Origin: Polaribacter tangerinus
GTDB lineage: Bacteria; Bacteroidota; Bacteroidia; Flavobacteriales; Flavobacteriaceae
Length of the DNA: 64,000 bases
Direction of reading: 5' to 3'
Assembly (NCBI RefSeq): GCF_038024095.1
Contig: NZ_CP150668.1
Coordinates: forward strand, 2,550,001 to 2,614,000
The translations under genes and the position numbers were made by a program. Shown piece after piece: positions 54,802 through 63,100 of the stretch. The notes below the pieces were generated by a model. That model worked only from the letters and a program-made list of their open reading frames with translations, was not told the origin of the DNA and did not search any database. The stretch's first letter is position 1, and every line of letters begins with the position of its first letter.

Positions 54802-54873
54802 TTTTTATATTTTAAAAACGTTTGCAAAAATACAATTTACAATCACGAATTACGAATTTTTGCTAATCAAAAT

Positions 54874-55284
54874 TTACTTATTATAAAGGTAAGATTGTAA
54901 AATAATGGTGGCACTAATTTCATCAACCATCGCTTTATTTCTTCGTTGTTTTTTGTTCATGCCACTATCTATCATTGTTTGAAAAGCCATTTTAGAGGTA
55001 AAACGTTCATCGACTCTAGTTACAGGTATTTTAGGAAATGATTTTGTTAATTTCTCTAAAAAAGGAATAATTAGTGATTCGCTTTCGCTGTCGGAGTTGT
55101 CCATCTGTTTAGGCTTTCCCACCAAAAATAGAGAAACTTTTTCTTTCGATGTATAGTTTTTAAGAAAAGCTATAAGTTCTGGGGTTGCAACGGTAGTTAA
55201 ACCAGAAGCAATAATTTGTAATTCGTCGGTAACGGCTATTCCCGTTCTTTTTTTCCCGAAATCTATTGCTAAAATTCTAGCCAT
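54874..55284 (-). CDS. ruvX: Putative pre-16S rRNA nuclease YqgF (RuvX)
   Basis: A 136-residue RNase H-like protein with the start ILAIDFGKKRTGIAVTD, VGKPKQMDN and DERFTSKMA, whose Asp and Glu residues form the active site. In E. coli YqgF trims the 5' end of pre-16S rRNA. It leads the leftward block ruvX, def, DUF5606, mazG. Confidence 0.94.
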   Translation of the reverse strand: MARILAIDFGKKRTGIAVTDELQIIASGLTTVATPELIAFLKNYTSKEKVSLFLVGKPKQMDNSDSESESLIIPFLEKLTKSFPKIPVTRVDERFTSKMAFQTMIDSGMNKKQRRNKAMVDEISATIILQSYLYNK

Positions 55285-55404
55285 TTATAATAGTTTTTGC
55301 AAAAATACGTTTTTTAAACAAAGCAGAAATATCTGTTTAAAAAATGTATCTTCGCTTTCAGTTTTTAAGGATAGAATTATATTTGTAGAAATTATAATAT
55401 TACA

Positions 55405-56220
55405 ATGAAAGAAATTAGAGAAATTATAGAATCAGCTTGGGAAAATAGAGATTTGTTAACAGAGCAAAAAACAATTGACACCATTAGAAAAGTAGTTGAT
55501 TTATTAGATAAAGGGACTTTAAGAGTAGCAGAGCCTATTGCAAATGGTTGGCAGGTAAATGAATGGGTAAAAAAGGCGGTGGTTTTATATTTCCCAATTC
55601 AAAAAATGGAAACATTAGAAGCTGGTATTTTTGAATATCATGATAAAATTCCTCTAAAAAGAAATTTTGCAGAAAGAGGTATACGAGTTGTTCCGAATGC
55701 TGTTGCAAGGCATGGAGCATATATTTCGGAAGGCACAATTTTAATGCCAAGTTATGTAAATATTGGTGCTTATGTTGATGAAGGTACTATGGTAGATACA
55801 TGGGCTACTGTTGGTTCTTGTGCACAAATAGGAAAAAATGTTCACCTTTCTGGGGGTGTTGGTATTGGAGGGGTTTTAGAGCCATTACAAGCTGCTCCGG
55901 TGATTATCGAAGACGGAGCGTTTATAGGTTCTAGATGTATAGTAGTAGAAGGCGTTCGAGTAGAAAAAGAGGCAGTTTTAGGAGCAAACGTAGTATTAAC
56001 TATGAGTACTAAAATTATTGATGTTACAGGTAATGCACCTGTAGAAATGAAAGGAGTGGTACCAGCTCGTTCTGTGGTTATACCTGGAAGTTATACCAAA
56101 AAATTTGCTGCTGGAGAATACAATGTACCTTGTGCGTTAATTATTGGAAAAAGAAAAGAAAGTACCAACAAAAAAACTTCTTTAAACGATGCTTTACGTG
56201 AGTATGACGTAGCTGTTTAA
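55405..56220 (+). CDS. dapD: Tetrahydrodipicolinate N-succinyltransferase
   Basis: A 271-residue enzyme of the lysine and diaminopimelate pathway. The N-terminal helical domain (EIIESAWENRDLL) is followed by a left-handed beta-helix: RGIRVVPNAVARHGAYIS, VNIGAYVDEGTMVDTWATVGS and LSGGVGIGGVLEPLQ, the DapD signature. A TATATTTG -7 box is at 55378-55385. It starts a rightward run with two glycosyl/phosphosugar transferases. Confidence 0.96.
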   Translation: MKEIREIIESAWENRDLLTEQKTIDTIRKVVDLLDKGTLRVAEPIANGWQVNEWVKKAVVLYFPIQKMETLEAGIFEYHDKIPLKRNFAERGIRVVPNAVARHGAYISEGTILMPSYVNIGAYVDEGTMVDTWATVGSCAQIGKNVHLSGGVGIGGVLEPLQAAPVIIEDGAFIGSRCIVVEGVRVEKEAVLGANVVLTMSTKIIDVTGNAPVEMKGVVPARSVVIPGSYTKKFAAGEYNVPCALIIGKRKESTNKKTSLNDALREYDVAV

Positions 56221-56232
56221 AGAATAACTTTT

Positions 56233-56994
56233 ATGACAAAAATATCGGCAATAATACCTACTTTAAATGAAGAAATTCATATTGCAGATGCTATCAAATC
56301 TGTTGGTTTTGCTGATGAAATTATTGTTATAGATTCTTTTAGTACAGATAAAACACTAGAAATCGCAAAAAAGTATAATGTAAAAATCATCAAACGAAAG
56401 TTTGATGATTTTTCTTCTCAAAAAAACTTTGCAATTTCTCAAGCTAATTATCCTTGGATTTATCTTTTGGATGCAGATGAAAGGGTAACTACAGAAGTAG
56501 AAAAAGAAATTTTGGAAGCCGTTAAAAGTCCGAATGATTTTGTTGGCTTTTATGTACGTAGAACTTTTTATTTTTGTGGTAAAAAAGTGAATTACTCTGG
56601 TTTTCAGAGGGATAAAGTAGTTCGTTTGTTTTTAAAAGAACATTGTAAGTATGTTGGTGTAGTTCATGAAACAATAAAAACAAGTGGCTATTTAGGTTTT
56701 TTCAAAAGCAAAATAGAACATTATTCATATAGAAACTACGATCATTATATTTCAAAATTAAATCATTATGCTTCTATAAGAGCAAAAGAACTTCATGGTA
56801 AAGGTAAAAAAGTAAATGCGTATCATGTACTTATAAAGCCACCAGCTCGTTTTGTAATACATTACTTCATCCGGTTGGGTTTTTTAGATGGTTTTACAGG
56901 TTTTTTAGTAGCAAAGACACAAGCTTATGGTGTGTTAACAAGGTATATAAAACTGTGGTTGCTTAATAAAAAATATAGCAAAAATGCAGAATAA
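56233..56994 (+). CDS. Family 2 glycosyltransferase (WaaE/KdtX-like)
   Basis: A 253-residue cytosolic or membrane-associated enzyme. The start TKISAIIPTLNEEIHIADAI, the metal-binding DAD-type motif LLDADERVT and the later WaaE-like block GYLGFFKSKIEHYSYRNYDHYI place it with transferases acting on lipopolysaccharide core or similar sugars. The C-terminal part (PARFVIHYFIRLGFLDG) contains a hydrophobic stretch. It overlaps the next gene by 11 bases. An intragenic hairpin is noted separately. Confidence 0.87.
   Translation: MTKISAIIPTLNEEIHIADAIKSVGFADEIIVIDSFSTDKTLEIAKKYNVKIIKRKFDDFSSQKNFAISQANYPWIYLLDADERVTTEVEKEILEAVKSPNDFVGFYVRRTFYFCGKKVNYSGFQRDKVVRLFLKEHCKYVGVVHETIKTSGYLGFFKSKIEHYSYRNYDHYISKLNHYASIRAKELHGKGKKVNAYHVLIKPPARFVIHYFIRLGFLDGFTGFLVAKTQAYGVLTRYIKLWLLNKKYSKNAE
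56382..56413. other. Perfect 14-bp inverted repeat with GAAA loop inside the glycosyltransferase gene
   Basis: Arms at 56382-56395 and 56400-56413 are exact complements around a GAAA tetraloop (56396-56399), and a T run closes the downstream arm. It encodes the protein stretch IIKRKFDD. It resembles a terminator or a stable mRNA hairpin. Confidence 0.6.
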
Positions 56995-57967
56995 TAAAGA
57001 GATAGTTGTTGATGCTGTTATAACTTGGGTAGATGGTAACGACCCATCACATCGGCAAAAAATGGAAAAATTTATAGTAAATAAGAATACTATAGATAAT
57101 AAAGCAGTAAGAATGCGTTATGATCAGGTTAATGAAATTGAATTTTCTGTGAGGTCTATTTTAAAGTATGCAACATTTGTAAGAAATATTTTTATAGTTA
57201 CCGATAATCAAACTCCAGATTTTTTAAAAGATAAGGAGTACGCAAAAAAAGTTTTTCCGAATGTAATTATTGTAGATCATAAAGTTATTTTTGAGGGATA
57301 TCATCAGTATTTACCAACATTTAACTCTTTGTCAATAGAATCTCTATTATATAAAATTCCAAACCTTTCTGAACATTTTTTATATTTAAATGACGATTTC
57401 TTTTTTTGTAATCCAGTAAAAGTATCCGATTTTTTTATAGATGATAAACCTGTTATTCGTGGCTTTTGGACTCCATTTTATCAAGATATATGGTACAAAA
57501 AATTACAAAAAGTATTCTATAGAATTTTAGGAAAAAAAGGTAAAGAAAATGTGTATGGCTTTAAAAAGGGACAACAGAATATTGCTAAAATTTTAGAGTT
57601 TGATAAATATGTTAGAATAGATCATACAATTGCGGCTTTGAGAAAATCAACTTATGTAAATTTTTATAAAGAATTTCCCGAGCTATTAGACATCAACATA
57701 AAACATCGTTTTAGGCATTATGAGCAATATGTAAGCCATTCTCTTGCGGATCATTTAGAGATAAAAAACAATTCTTATTTTTTAAAAAACGATTTTCAAC
57801 TATTATACTTTCAAAATTACAAAAAACCACTTTTTTGGTTGAAATATAAATTGAGAAAAGCTGAAAACAATCCTAATAAATTGTTTTTGTGTATGCAAAG
57901 CTTAGATCAATGTCCGCCCCAAAAGTTATCCTACATTAAATCTTGGCTTCAAAATAAATATAACTAA
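56984..57967 (+). CDS. Stealth-family sugar-phosphate transferase
   Basis: A 327-residue protein with the Stealth regions CR1 (DAVITWVDGNDPSH), CR2 (RMRYDQVNEIEFSVRSI, then VTDNQTPDF and LNDDFFF) and a CR3/4-like end (FRHYEQYVSHSLADHL). Stealth proteins transfer hexose-1-phosphate to build capsules or exopolysaccharides, and related enzymes occur in human GlcNAc-phosphotransferase. It follows the glycosyltransferase with an 11-base overlap, so both probably act on one surface glycan. Confidence 0.9.
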   Translation: MQNNKEIVVDAVITWVDGNDPSHRQKMEKFIVNKNTIDNKAVRMRYDQVNEIEFSVRSILKYATFVRNIFIVTDNQTPDFLKDKEYAKKVFPNVIIVDHKVIFEGYHQYLPTFNSLSIESLLYKIPNLSEHFLYLNDDFFFCNPVKVSDFFIDDKPVIRGFWTPFYQDIWYKKLQKVFYRILGKKGKENVYGFKKGQQNIAKILEFDKYVRIDHTIAALRKSTYVNFYKEFPELLDINIKHRFRHYEQYVSHSLADHLEIKNNSYFLKNDFQLLYFQNYKKPLFWLKYKLRKAENNPNKLFLCMQSLDQCPPQKLSYIKSWLQNKYN

Positions 57968-57984
57968 ATAATTATTGTTCACTT

Positions 57985-58014
57985 TTTGTATGCTATATTT
58001 TAATAGTAAATTTG
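57985..58014 (+). promoter_or_regulatory. Promoter of the CCA-adding enzyme gene
   Basis: TTTG at 57985-57988, 18 bases, then TAAATTTG at 58007-58014 followed by C. The spacing is one base short of the usual 19. An ACTCAA-TC-TTGAGT palindrome lies at 58030-58043, before the ATG. Confidence 0.7.
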
Positions 58015-58059
58015 CAAACGAAAAAAAATACTCAATCTTGAGTTTTTGTCAGAAATACA

Positions 58060-59463
58060 ATGAATTACAAAGAAGCAATATCCTCAGAAATATTTACAGT
58101 CATTTCAAATGCATCAAAATTATTAGCTATTGATAGTTACGTAATTGGCGGGTATGTAAGAGACTTTTTTTTAAAAAGAGGTGTTGCAAAAGATATCGAT
58201 GTTGTGGCGGTTGGAAGCGGAATTGAGTTAGCTCAAAAAGTATCCGACTTGTTACCAAACAAACCAAAAGTACAGATTTTTAAAACTTACGGAACCGCAA
58301 TGTTGCGTTACAAAGACATAGAAATTGAGTTTGTTGGTGCCAGAAAAGAATCGTACTCCGAAGAAAGCAGAAATCCGGAAGTTATTGAAGGAACTTTACA
58401 AGACGATCAGAATAGGAGAGATTTTACCATTAATGCATTGGCTTTAAGTTTAAATGAGCATAATTTTGGCGAGTTGTTAGACCCGTTTAATGGAATTGAA
58501 GATTTAAAAAATAAAATTATAAGAACACCTTTAAATCCTGATATCACTTATTCTGATGATCCTTTAAGAATGATGCGTGCCATTCGATTTGCCACACAAT
58601 TAAATTTTCAGATTGAAACGAACTCATTAGAGGCCATTGCTAAAAGTGCGCATCGTTTAAAAATAATTACTAAAGAACGTATTGTAGATGAACTTCATAA
58701 AATTTTAGCTTCATCAAAACCATCTATCGGTTTTTTATTATTAGAAAAAACAAACTTATTGCCTTTAATTTTACCTGAATTAATTGCGCTTAAAGGAGTG
58801 GAAGAGGTAGAAGGACAGAAGCATAAAGACAATTTTTATCATACCTTAGAGGTGGTAGATAATATTGCAAAAAATACAGAAGATGTTTGGTTGCGTTGGG
58901 CTGCTTTATTACATGATATAGGTAAAGCGCCAACTAAAAAGTTTAGTAAAAAAGTGGGGTGGACTTTTCATGCGCATGAATTTGTTGGTTCTAAAATGGT
59001 TTTTAAGTTATTTAAAAGGTTAAAAATGCCTTTAAATAATAAGATGAAGTTTGTGCAAAAAATGGTTATGTTAAGTTCTAGGCCTATTGTTTTAGCTAGT
59101 GAAGTAACCGATTCTGCAGTAAGACGTTTGGTATTTGATGCTGGTGAAGATATTGATTCTTTAATGACGCTTTGTGAGGCAGATATTACCACAAAAAATC
59201 CAAGAAAATTTAAAAAGTATCATCAAAATTTTAATCTAGTAAGATCAAAAATTAAAGAGGTAGAAGAGAGAGATAAAATTCGTAATTTTCAACCACCAGT
59301 TACTGGAGAAGAAATTATGGAAGCTTTTAGCTTACAACCTTGCAGAGAAATTGGTCAGATTAAAGAAGCTATTAAAGAGGCTATTTTAGAGGGAGTAATA
59401 CCAAATGAACATGAAGCTTCTTATAAATTTATGATAGAAAAAGGAAAGGCCTTAGGCTTGTAA
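58060..59463 (+). CDS. cca: CCA tRNA nucleotidyltransferase with HD domain
   Basis: A 467-residue enzyme that adds or repairs the 3' CCA of tRNAs. The nucleotidyltransferase head has VIGGYVRDFFLKRGVAKDID and the RRDFTINALAL segment. An HD domain follows (LLHDIGKAPTKKF), with DDPLRMMRAIRFA between. Both tRNA genes in this window lack an encoded CCA, so this activity is needed. Confidence 0.93.
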   Translation: MNYKEAISSEIFTVISNASKLLAIDSYVIGGYVRDFFLKRGVAKDIDVVAVGSGIELAQKVSDLLPNKPKVQIFKTYGTAMLRYKDIEIEFVGARKESYSEESRNPEVIEGTLQDDQNRRDFTINALALSLNEHNFGELLDPFNGIEDLKNKIIRTPLNPDITYSDDPLRMMRAIRFATQLNFQIETNSLEAIAKSAHRLKIITKERIVDELHKILASSKPSIGFLLLEKTNLLPLILPELIALKGVEEVEGQKHKDNFYHTLEVVDNIAKNTEDVWLRWAALLHDIGKAPTKKFSKKVGWTFHAHEFVGSKMVFKLFKRLKMPLNNKMKFVQKMVMLSSRPIVLASEVTDSAVRRLVFDAGEDIDSLMTLCEADITTKNPRKFKKYHQNFNLVRSKIKEVEERDKIRNFQPPVTGEEIMEAFSLQPCREIGQIKEAIKEAILEGVIPNEHEASYKFMIEKGKALGL

Positions 59464-59508
59464 TTTGCTTGTTACAAGATTAAATTACTTACTTTCTAAT
59501 AAATTTTG

Positions 59509-61338
59509 TTATGCCAAACTTTGCATAGTTACCAATTTGTAGTATTCTCCTTTTTGTGCCAATAATTCATCGTGCTTACCTTGTTCGACAATTTTACCTT
59601 TTTTTAATACAATAATTTTATCTGCTTTTTGAATAGTAGACAATCTGTGTGCAATTACTAAAGAAGTTCTATTTTGCATCATTTTTTCTAATGCTATTTG
59701 TACCAATTGTTCAGACTCAGTGTCTAAAGCAGATGTTGCCTCATCTAAAATCATTATTGGTGGGTTTTTTAAAACAGCTCTAGCTATAGATAAGCGTTGT
59801 TTTTGCCCGCCAGAAAGGGTGTTTCCACTATCGCCAATATTTGTATCAAATTTCTGAGGAAGATTGTCTATGAACTCCACTGCATTCGCAATCTCAGAGG
59901 CTTCTAAAACTTCTTTATTACTAGCTTTTTGATTGCCTAGTTTTATATTATTGGCAATTGTATCATTAAACAAAATGGAATCTTGAGATACAATACCCAT
60001 TAAATTACGCAAGGATTTTTTTGTAATATCTTTAATATTAGTATCATCAATAAAAACCTCTCCTTTGTTTACGTCATAAAATCGGGTAACTAAATTAGCA
60101 AGAGTAGATTTTCCACTTCCAGATTGACCAACCAAAGCAACGGTTTCTCCTTTGTTAATTGTTAAAGAGAAGTCTTTTAAAACAAAAGTATCTTTGTATT
60201 TAAACGAAATATTTTTAAACTCAATTTTGCTAGTAAACTCTTTTTTTACCAAAGCATTTTGCTTTTCTATAATATCGTTATCTGTTTGTAAAACTTGCAT
60301 AATTCTTTCTGCGGAAGCTTCTCCTTTTTGAACATTGTAGTAGGCAGTTGTTATTAACTTTATCGGATTTAAAACGGTGTAAAACAGTACAATATATCCA
60401 AAAAACTCGTCTGGTTCTAAAGCACTTGTTTTAGATAAAACTTCAGTTCCACCATACCAAAGAATAGCAATAATAGTAGCAGAACCTAAAAATTCGCTCA
60501 TTGGAGATGCTAATGTTTGTCTATGAAACACACTCGTCATTAGGCTTTTAAATTCTTTAGTAGAATTATTAAATTTAGACTCAATAACATTTTCTGCATT
60601 AAAACCTTTTATAATTCTTAAACCAGTAAGAGTTTCCTCTATAAAAGATAAAAAATTACCAGTCTCTTTTTGAGCTTTTTCTGATTTTGCTTTTAATTTT
60701 TTACTGATAGATGAAATGATAAAGCCAGAAACAGGGAGAAGTATAAATACAAAAAGGGTTAATTTCACACTCATAAATAGCATAATTGAAATGGCAATTA
60801 TTACTGTAAGTGGTTCTCTAACAATGGTTTCTATAGATGTTAAAATAGAGGTTTCTACTTCTTGAACATCTGCAGTCATTCGAGCTATAATATCTCCCTT
60901 TCTTTTTTTTGAAAAGTAAGAAATGGGTAAAGTAACTATTTTATGGTATAATTGATCTCTTAAATCTCTAACAATACCAGTTCTTAAAAACGTAATAGAG
61001 TAGGAGGCTAAATATCTAAAAAGGTTTTTTAAAAAGAACAAGCTTAAAGATAAAAAGCAAATAAAAACAAGTACTTTTATTTCTCCTTCATTAGTTATTT
61101 TTTGAGCAATAAAGTAGTTAAAACTTTCTTCTGCGTAGCTACCTATACTTGTAATACCTTGGTAAATTGGTTTCGAATTAATTTGTCTTTCCTTTTCAAA
61201 AATAATTCCCAAAACAGGAATAAATGCCAACACAGAAAGCACATTAAAAAGTGCGTACAAAATATTGAATACAATATTTAGTATTGTAAACTTTCTATAT
61301 TTTTTTTCATACTTTAAAATGTCTTTGAAATATCCCAT
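59509..61338 (-). CDS. ABC exporter (MsbA-like, ATPase fused to membrane domain)
   Basis: A 609-residue half-transporter. The first ~330 residues hold six membrane helices (including NIVFNILYALFNVLSVLAF and VLVFICFLSLSLFFLK) with the ABC coupling motif. The ATPase part has Walker A GQSGSGKST, the signature LSGGQKQRLSIARA, Walker B MILDEATSALD and the switch His in IAHRLST. The fold and size match MsbA-type lipid or drug flippases, but the cargo is unknown. The start ATG shares one base with the stop of the upstream mutase gene (TAATG), so they are translationally coupled. Confidence 0.92.
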   Translation of the reverse strand: MGYFKDILKYEKKYRKFTILNIVFNILYALFNVLSVLAFIPVLGIIFEKERQINSKPIYQGITSIGSYAEESFNYFIAQKITNEGEIKVLVFICFLSLSLFFLKNLFRYLASYSITFLRTGIVRDLRDQLYHKIVTLPISYFSKKRKGDIIARMTADVQEVETSILTSIETIVREPLTVIIAISIMLFMSVKLTLFVFILLPVSGFIISSISKKLKAKSEKAQKETGNFLSFIEETLTGLRIIKGFNAENVIESKFNNSTKEFKSLMTSVFHRQTLASPMSEFLGSATIIAILWYGGTEVLSKTSALEPDEFFGYIVLFYTVLNPIKLITTAYYNVQKGEASAERIMQVLQTDNDIIEKQNALVKKEFTSKIEFKNISFKYKDTFVLKDFSLTINKGETVALVGQSGSGKSTLANLVTRFYDVNKGEVFIDDTNIKDITKKSLRNLMGIVSQDSILFNDTIANNIKLGNQKASNKEVLEASEIANAVEFIDNLPQKFDTNIGDSGNTLSGGQKQRLSIARAVLKNPPIMILDEATSALDTESEQLVQIALEKMMQNRTSLVIAHRLSTIQKADKIIVLKKGKIVEQGKHDELLAQKGEYYKLVTMQSLA

Positions 61339-63053
61339 TAACTTAATTTCATTTCTTTAATAATTCGCGCAATTTTGGCATCAAGATTTTTTTCTACAGC
61401 TTCTGCATCAATAACATTTTCTAAGGAGCTTTTTACACTAAAATAAAATTTTATTTTAGGTTCGGTTCCGCTGGGTCTAGCGGCAACTCTTGTACCTGCT
61501 GCTGTTTGGTATATTAAAACGTTAGATTTAGGTAAATCGATATTTTTAATAGTGCCTGTAAGAAGGTTTTTTTCTGTTGATGCTTCATAGTCAAAGAGTG
61601 TAATTACTTTTTCTCCATCAATTTCTAAAACCGGTTTGTTACGCATATTCGATAACATTTGCTTTATTTCTTGGGCACCATCCATTCCTTTTTTTGTGAT
61701 AGAAATTAAATGTTCTTTGTAAAAGTTATTTCTAACATAAATGGATAACAATTCTTTATAAAAAGAACTTCCTTGTTGTTTGGCTTTAGCAGCAACTTCA
61801 CAAGCAAGTAATGTAGCTGTAACCGCATCTTTGTCTCTAACAAAATCTCCTACCATATAACCAAAACTTTCTTCTCCACCACCAATAAACTCTAACTCTG
61901 GAAAGTCTTTTACCATCTTGGCAATCCATTTAAAACCTGTTAAGCCAACTTTTGTTTCTACGTGATAGCCGGCAGCAACTTCGTTTACTAACTCAGAAGA
62001 TACAATAGTAGAACCAACAAATTGTTTGCCATTTAGTTTGCCCTCTTCTTGCCATTTTTTTAGTAAAAATTCTGTCATTACCACCATCGTTTGGTTTCCA
62101 TTTAACAGTTTCATGTTGCCCTTTGTATCTCTAACAGCCACGCCTAATCTATCACAATCTGGATCGGTGCCAATTACAATATCAGCATTTATTTTATTGG
62201 CAAGTTCAATAGCCATTTTAAGAGCTTCTGGCTCTTCTGGATTGGGCGATTTTACAGTTGGGAAATCACCATTTGGTGTTTTTTGTGCTTCCACAATGTG
62301 TACATCTGTATATCCTGCTTTTTTTAGTGCTTGTGGTACAGAAATAATAGAAGTACCATGTAGAGGAGTAAAAACTATTTTTAGATTATTACGGGATATC
62401 TTTTTAGATAAATTACCGTTTTTAACAGCATTATCTATAAAAACATCATCTACTTTATGACCAATTATTTCTATAAGTTTTTCGTTAGCATTAAAATTTA
62501 TTTCAGAAAAATCTAAAGCATTTACCTTACTAATAATACCAATGTCTTGTGGTGGTACAATTTGACCGCCGTCTGCCCAATAAACTTTATAGCCATTATA
62601 TTCTGGCGGATTATGTGATGCTGTTAATACAATACCAGCATCGCAGTTTAAATGTCGCACTGCAAAAGAAAGCTCTGGAGTAGGTCGTAAATCTTCAAAA
62701 AGATATACTTTTATGTTATTTGCAGAAAATACGTTGGCTACTGTGGTAGCAAATTTTTTACTGTTGTGCCTACAATCGTAAGCAATAACTACTTTTATTT
62801 GTGTTTTTTTTATGTTTTCTATTAAGTAGTTTGCGAGTCCTTGTGTGGCTCTTCCTAAAGTATATTTATTAATTCTATTGGTTCCGGCTCCCATAATACC
62901 ACGCATACCACCAGTACCAAATTCCATGTCTTTATAAAATCGATCTTCTAAATCGGTAGCATTTGTATCAATTAAATGCTGTATTTCTTTTCTTGTATCA
63001 GTATCAAAAATAGGAGATAACCATTTTGTTGCTTTGTCTATGATTTTTGTCAT
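61338..63053 (-). CDS. Phosphohexomutase (phosphoglucomutase/phosphomannomutase family)
   Basis: A 571-residue enzyme with four motifs: TASHNPPEYNGYKVY (catalytic Ser), GTDPDCDRLG (metal site), GGEESFGYM (sugar-binding) and RPSGTEPKIKFY (phosphate-binding). The length places it with the PgcA-like group. It interconverts hexose 1- and 6-phosphates for glycan precursors. It is directly upstream of the exporter in the same operon and close to the cell-envelope genes. Confidence 0.94.
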   Translation of the reverse strand: MTKIIDKATKWLSPIFDTDTRKEIQHLIDTNATDLEDRFYKDMEFGTGGMRGIMGAGTNRINKYTLGRATQGLANYLIENIKKTQIKVVIAYDCRHNSKKFATTVANVFSANNIKVYLFEDLRPTPELSFAVRHLNCDAGIVLTASHNPPEYNGYKVYWADGGQIVPPQDIGIISKVNALDFSEINFNANEKLIEIIGHKVDDVFIDNAVKNGNLSKKISRNNLKIVFTPLHGTSIISVPQALKKAGYTDVHIVEAQKTPNGDFPTVKSPNPEEPEALKMAIELANKINADIVIGTDPDCDRLGVAVRDTKGNMKLLNGNQTMVVMTEFLLKKWQEEGKLNGKQFVGSTIVSSELVNEVAAGYHVETKVGLTGFKWIAKMVKDFPELEFIGGGEESFGYMVGDFVRDKDAVTATLLACEVAAKAKQQGSSFYKELLSIYVRNNFYKEHLISITKKGMDGAQEIKQMLSNMRNKPVLEIDGEKVITLFDYEASTEKNLLTGTIKNIDLPKSNVLIYQTAAGTRVAARPSGTEPKIKFYFSVKSSLENVIDAEAVEKNLDAKIARIIKEMKLS

Positions 63054-63100
63054 TTTCTTTTAAATATAAGGTGCTCTAATAAAAAATGTAAAGATACATT

